Source: Coffea arabica (Eukaryota; Streptophyta; Magnoliopsida; Gentianales; Rubiaceae). From it: DNA of 64,000 nt. The stretch lies in the NCBI RefSeq assembly GCF_036785885.1, contig NC_092326.1, positions 44,097,072 through 44,161,071 of the forward strand. The letters are read 5' to 3'. The notes below the pieces were generated by a model. It worked only from the letters and a program-made list of their open reading frames with translations, did no database searches and was not told the origin of the DNA. Shown piece after piece: positions 60,232 through 64,000 of the stretch. Positions within the stretch are counted from its first letter, which is position 1. Every line of letters begins with the position of its first letter. The translations under genes were made by a program, and so were the position numbers.

Positions 60232-62048
60232 TTAACCTAAAACTTCATTGTACTTGAAAACACAGTCATACAGCCTTCCCCCAAGGAACTGAGCAACTTC
60301 AGGGTGCTTCACCTGAAAAGTGAAATTGTAAACAATATTAGCGTCTATATCATACAAAGAAAAAAAAAAAAAAAAGCTCACTCTCCTTTTTCTTTCACCT
60401 AGGTGCTCATGAATGGAGTTATTTACCATTCCAATCTTGAGGGAGTCACATTTAAACTGAGCATAAAGGTTGGTCTCAATTCCACGGCCCTGAAAGAAAA
60501 ATAAAATATCAAAAGAGCAAGAAAACCAGAAACCAAACACAAGCCAACACCCACAGAGCTGCTAAAGAAAACAAGTCAACTTGAAGCAAAATTATTTGTT
60601 TTTAGGTGTGTTGAGATCATGTCAAACTGCCAAACTCAAGCAGAATCAAAGAAGGTTATGCAACACAGCGACAAAGGGAATCTTAGAATTTAATTAGCAG
60701 CTTCCCATGATATTCCTTTCTTAATCATTTTTGCCATCCTAAAGACATAAATAATCGAACTAATAGCTGACGTAACATTTGCACTTTGCAATGGACATCT
60801 AGGGTACAAACCTTGATTGGAGGTAAAAGTATTCAGCATTTTTCCTGACCCCAAACATGGAAAACCACATTCCAAGCATAAGTAAACTTTATTTTGACGC
60901 TTTTCTTCTTCTAATGGAGCATGACTCACAGACTCAGTGGGTATTATTCATTTTCCTAAAATCAAAAATTCACATACATCCAAGTGTACCAACTTTCATA
61001 ACTCCCATGTTGACTTGCTCTCATCAATATCTTTTTGAATATAAAACACAGAGATCACCTTATTACTAGTCAAATTCTTGTAACTACTTTTTTTTCTTTT
61101 ATCATCACATATTAATAATTTCGTACACCAATTTACTTGCAATACATAATTTGAAAACACACTCAAGTTTACGAAAGTGAACTTTTTAATATAACACATT
61201 TTGTGCAAAGGTAAGCTATTAAAACAAACAATCATGTCTCTTGAATTTGCAAATATTAGCCATAAAAATGTATGCAGCTATTGTAAAAGCAACCAATTTT
61301 CTTAAATAAGCTTACACTGAACATGAGCATTTCTGTCAGATTTGTTAAATATCTGATTAATCCAGTCTTCTTCTCATATTTATATACATGTAGACAAATA
61401 TGCACATAGTCAAGCAACATCAAAGTTCACCAAAATGTAGAAGAGAACGGAACTGCAATAAAAGCTTACCCAGAACAATCTGAGCAAACATTCCAACTTA
61501 AGAGTATCTTTCAAAGGAATTAACCACGGAAGGAAATCAACAGATATTGGACCCATCATGTTTTTCATATAATTTTTGTTTAAAGGACGTTACTGTAACA
61601 GCCAGCACATACCATTCCTTCCAAAATAACTAGTTCGGCATCACTCGCCAAATATGCAAGCTCTTGTGATATTCTTGTGAGATCAATTACCTGCCATGAT
61701 ATAAAATCCTAGTTCAACAATAAAGAGGAATCTGATTCGAGCAACATGTCAAGCAAACAAATGTCACTAAAAATTATGAAGTGTATCAAACATTAAAACA
61801 TTCGCTTCTTACCGGTAAATCATTACCAGAATTAGCAATAAAAAGATTTGAGGTATCTACTCCTGCAAGCTTCCCTTGATTATCCTTCAACTGTTAAAGA
61901 ACAATTCAATTTGCCAGCATCAGATTGAAGATTGGTAGGAGCATAATGTTAGAAACATGAAATATTTAACCACCTTTGATACAATGTCAATTAGCTCAGG
62001 GTATGTCACATCGTTTATAGAAGGTAAGTCATTAGCTGCCAAAACAAC
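60232..62048 (-). CDS. DUF89 / damage-control phosphatase-like protein, C-terminal five exons (partial)
   Basis: Exons (minus): 61974-62048, 61813-61890, 61613-61690, 60427-60489, 60232-60312, giving the last 124 residues. Sequence order VVLAANDLPSINDVTYPELI, LKDNQGKLAGVDTSNLFIAN, SGNDLPVIDLTRISQELAYL, ASDAELVILEGMGRGIETNL, KHPEVAQFLGGRLYDCVFKY. This is the C-terminus of the plant DUF89 proteins At2g17340/At4g35360, sometimes annotated as pantothenate-kinase-like. The DUF89 fold is a metal-dependent phosphatase thought to hydrolyse damaged phosphometabolites such as oxidised phosphopantetheine derivatives. The catalytic aspartates upstream lie outside the window. It converges with the transporter gene. 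Confidence 0.88.
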
Positions 62049-64000
62049 CTGCAAGGACGGATAATAATGCTTCAAATTGAGAGATTTATAGCTCCTCTCA
62101 CACAAACAAGTAAAATATCTATAACTAACAAACCACAATATGTACCACCGTAGAACATAATAATAGTGCCATGCGGGACCTCCTTATAGAAGTTTAAGAG
62201 GTGACTGCATGCAGCCTCCTAACAACTAAACGATGGAGATTAAGTGATAAATATTGCTTCACGAATAGAGGAGTCAAGGTTGGTCAGTCTTCTTATCATC
62301 ATCAGCGGAAGTTTTGTATTTGAATGACAATACAGGATCAACTTACACTAGATGGAAGTAGACTTACATTATTTTAGAATGTTTTATAGCTATCAACATA
62401 TTCGGAGTCCACAATTGGATCATATTATTTCCAAACTCATTCTAATACAGTATGTACAATGTCATAAAATAACCATAATTTAGCCCCTAAATTACCAGTC
62501 AAAGGTGTCAATAGTTAAATATATATGTTTTTAAGCTCCAATATCCTTGAATGTCCCATGCTTTTTTTGTGATTCTCAGATAATTAAATTCCTTGTAATC
62601 AAGGAGGCTAGGAAGTATCACATATTCAATGTCTTAGGGTGTCGTGTAAATTTCACACGTTTAAATTCTTTTACACAGTCTTTTGTTTAGCAGAGACAAA
62701 GTCTGTAGCCACTGGAGGAACATGATTGACATTCAACACTACTATTTTGCAAACCTGTTAGATGCCCAATAAAAGAGGATTGCAGCAAAGGACATGTTAA
62801 ACCAAAACTTCATGTGAAAGTCAAGGCTGGCAATGCAATACTACCAGAGGGTCCAGAGCAATTATCTTCCTGCCAGAGCCATTTTGCACAAACTGCCTAG
62901 ACTGCCTTACAAAAAATTAAATAGTTATGGCCCCACTACACTCTCTCCCCTATTCCTCCTCCCCTCCACAAACCCACCAGTTGCCAGGACTTCCACCACT
63001 GACGGGACATGATTAACACTACTATTTTGCAAACCTGTTTGAAGCCCAATAAAAGAGGATTGCAGCAGAGGACATGTCAAACGGAAAGTTAATGTGAAAC
63101 TCAGGGCTGGCGATGAGATACTAGCAGAAGGTCTAGAGCAATTATTTTCCTGCCAGAGCCATTTTGCACAAACAGCCTAGACTGCCTTACGAAAAATTAA
63201 ATAGTTATGGCCCCACTACCTCTCTCTCTCTCCCCTACTCCTTCCCCCCTCCCCAAACCCACCACTCTCTGGGACTTCCACTGTTCCCTTCCCTTTTCTT
63301 TTCGCCAGTCTCCATCTCTCTCTTTTTGCTGTCTCGCCTCCAATCCCCCAAGTCTCTACACTTACCTTCCCCTCCCAACTTCATCTCTTTCCCTAACCCC
63401 TCCACCTTGGCCCCTTCTGCTAAAGTTGCTCCTTTCTCCAATAGCTTCACTCCCCCCCACCCCCTTTACCATTGCTACTACCTATCCCCCATGGTCCCCT
63501 TTTCACAGATGCATTAACCTCACCACCATGCACTTCAGAACAAACCCCCAACTTAGCTTTCCCCCAAATTATCATGGAGGATTCTTGATGTTTGAAATTG
63601 TCTATTAAGGTCCATTGAAATTTAACTGCTTTCATGTCCTCAGCTGCTTATTGGCTTCATCTTCATTCTATTGTTTACAAGTCAATAATATTGTTAAAGA
63701 AATCTTATTATAATTAGTTTACAATAACAAAATGTTTTCATTTACTATTTCCCTGTATGATGTCTTGCGATGGTGCTGTAGTTTTGGTTATCAACATTCA
63801 TCATAGCTTCAATATTAACCCTGTTGGAAATCTTATGTTGGTGGTTTATCAATATTCAGTGGCTGAGAGACATGAGAGAAAGTGGCAGTGAAGTAAGAAA
63901 GAGAGGCAGAAAGCAGAGCGGGAATTATGGTGGACCTAAAAATAAAGGTGTAAACTTTTTTCAGGGTAATTTGTGCATTAGAAAAACTGCTTTGGCTGGA
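62049..64000 (-). other. intron of the DUF89 gene continuing past the window edge
   Basis: No further DUF89 exon could be recognised between 62049 and 64000, so this is most likely a large intron. It contains a tandem duplication (62727-63290) and a long CT-rich tract (63215-63480) whose open frames are low-complexity Pro/Ser/Leu and not credible. Confidence 0.5.
62727..63290. repeat. 280-bp tandem duplication in the DUF89 intron
   Basis: The block with ACACTACTATTTTGCAAACC, CAATAAAAGAGGATTGCAGC and CTAGACTGCCTTAC occurs at about 62737 and again 280 bp later at 63017, with perhaps 10 percent mismatches. Each unit ends in a CT-rich segment (62940-62990 and 63220-63290). Divergence shows it is older than the NOC4 intron duplication. 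Confidence 0.88.

Noticed and set aside
63164-63608. 117- and 133-aa open frames
   Set aside because: Both come from a CT-rich low-complexity tract inside the DUF89 intron and consist mainly of Pro, Ser and Leu.

Overview
This is nuclear DNA of a flowering plant, almost certainly a eudicot. The genes have many short exons with GT-AG (and a few GC-AG) introns, the proteins match well-known land-plant families, and the spacers are AT-rich with MITEs, SINE-like repeats, LTR fragments and an endogenous plant pararetrovirus. The species cannot be named from sequence alone.

Layout. (1) 68-1400, minus: 5' part of a TKPR1-like reductase, running off the left edge. (2) 2241-9597, minus: a complete 15-exon NOC4 ribosome-biogenesis gene. 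(3) 10205-28020: a large imperfect palindrome. Two copies of one endogenous caulimovirid lie tail to tail (copy A plus, copy B minus) around inverted halves of a probable Ty3/gypsy LTR fragment, with a 34-nt spacer at 19675-19708. Copy A carries a Stowaway-type MITE in its capsid region; copy B has lost its movement-protein region and gained a 1.5-kb AT-rich insertion flanked by 95-bp direct repeats. (4) 28383-32794, minus: a tonoplast sugar transporter (TST/TMT). (5) 34-41 kb: gene-free spacer with two copies of a TIR element, SINE-like repeats, a hAT-type MITE with an 8-bp target duplication, and a GC-rich LTR remnant. (6) 42293-46674, plus: a CPK5/CPK6-type calcium-dependent protein kinase. 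(7) 47849-49470, minus: a predicted plastid protein of unknown function. (8) 52178-52831, minus: a single-exon plant protein of unknown function. (9) 54192-59539, plus: a CMP-sialic-acid-transporter-like nucleotide-sugar transporter. (10) 60232-62048 and beyond, minus: C-terminal exons of a DUF89 protein.

The host genes do not form an operon-like unit. Recalled Arabidopsis gene order suggests the window is an ancestral block whose genes are now split between Arabidopsis At2g172xx-173xx (NOC4, CPK6, DUF89) and At4g353xx-354xx (TMT2, CPK5, CMP-SiaT4, DUF89, TKPR1).

The most unusual content is the pararetrovirus palindrome. Its left outer boundary coincides with the start of a 94-97 bp terminal repeat that also lies about 35 nt downstream of the element's own TATA box, so copy A looks like a genomic-RNA-length unit. 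The virus is badnavirus/tungrovirus-like in layout: small ORF1, ORF2 without an ATG, a movement-capsid-protease-RT-RNase H region, and a downstream ORF4 with a viroplasmin-like domain. Both copies are broken at many places. Transcripts through the locus could fold into a long hairpin.

Exon junctions were placed by hand from splice signals and reading-frame continuity. They add up to intact frames for NOC4 (642 aa), TST (742 aa), CPK (577 aa), the plastid protein (410 aa) and the nucleotide-sugar transporter (354 aa).
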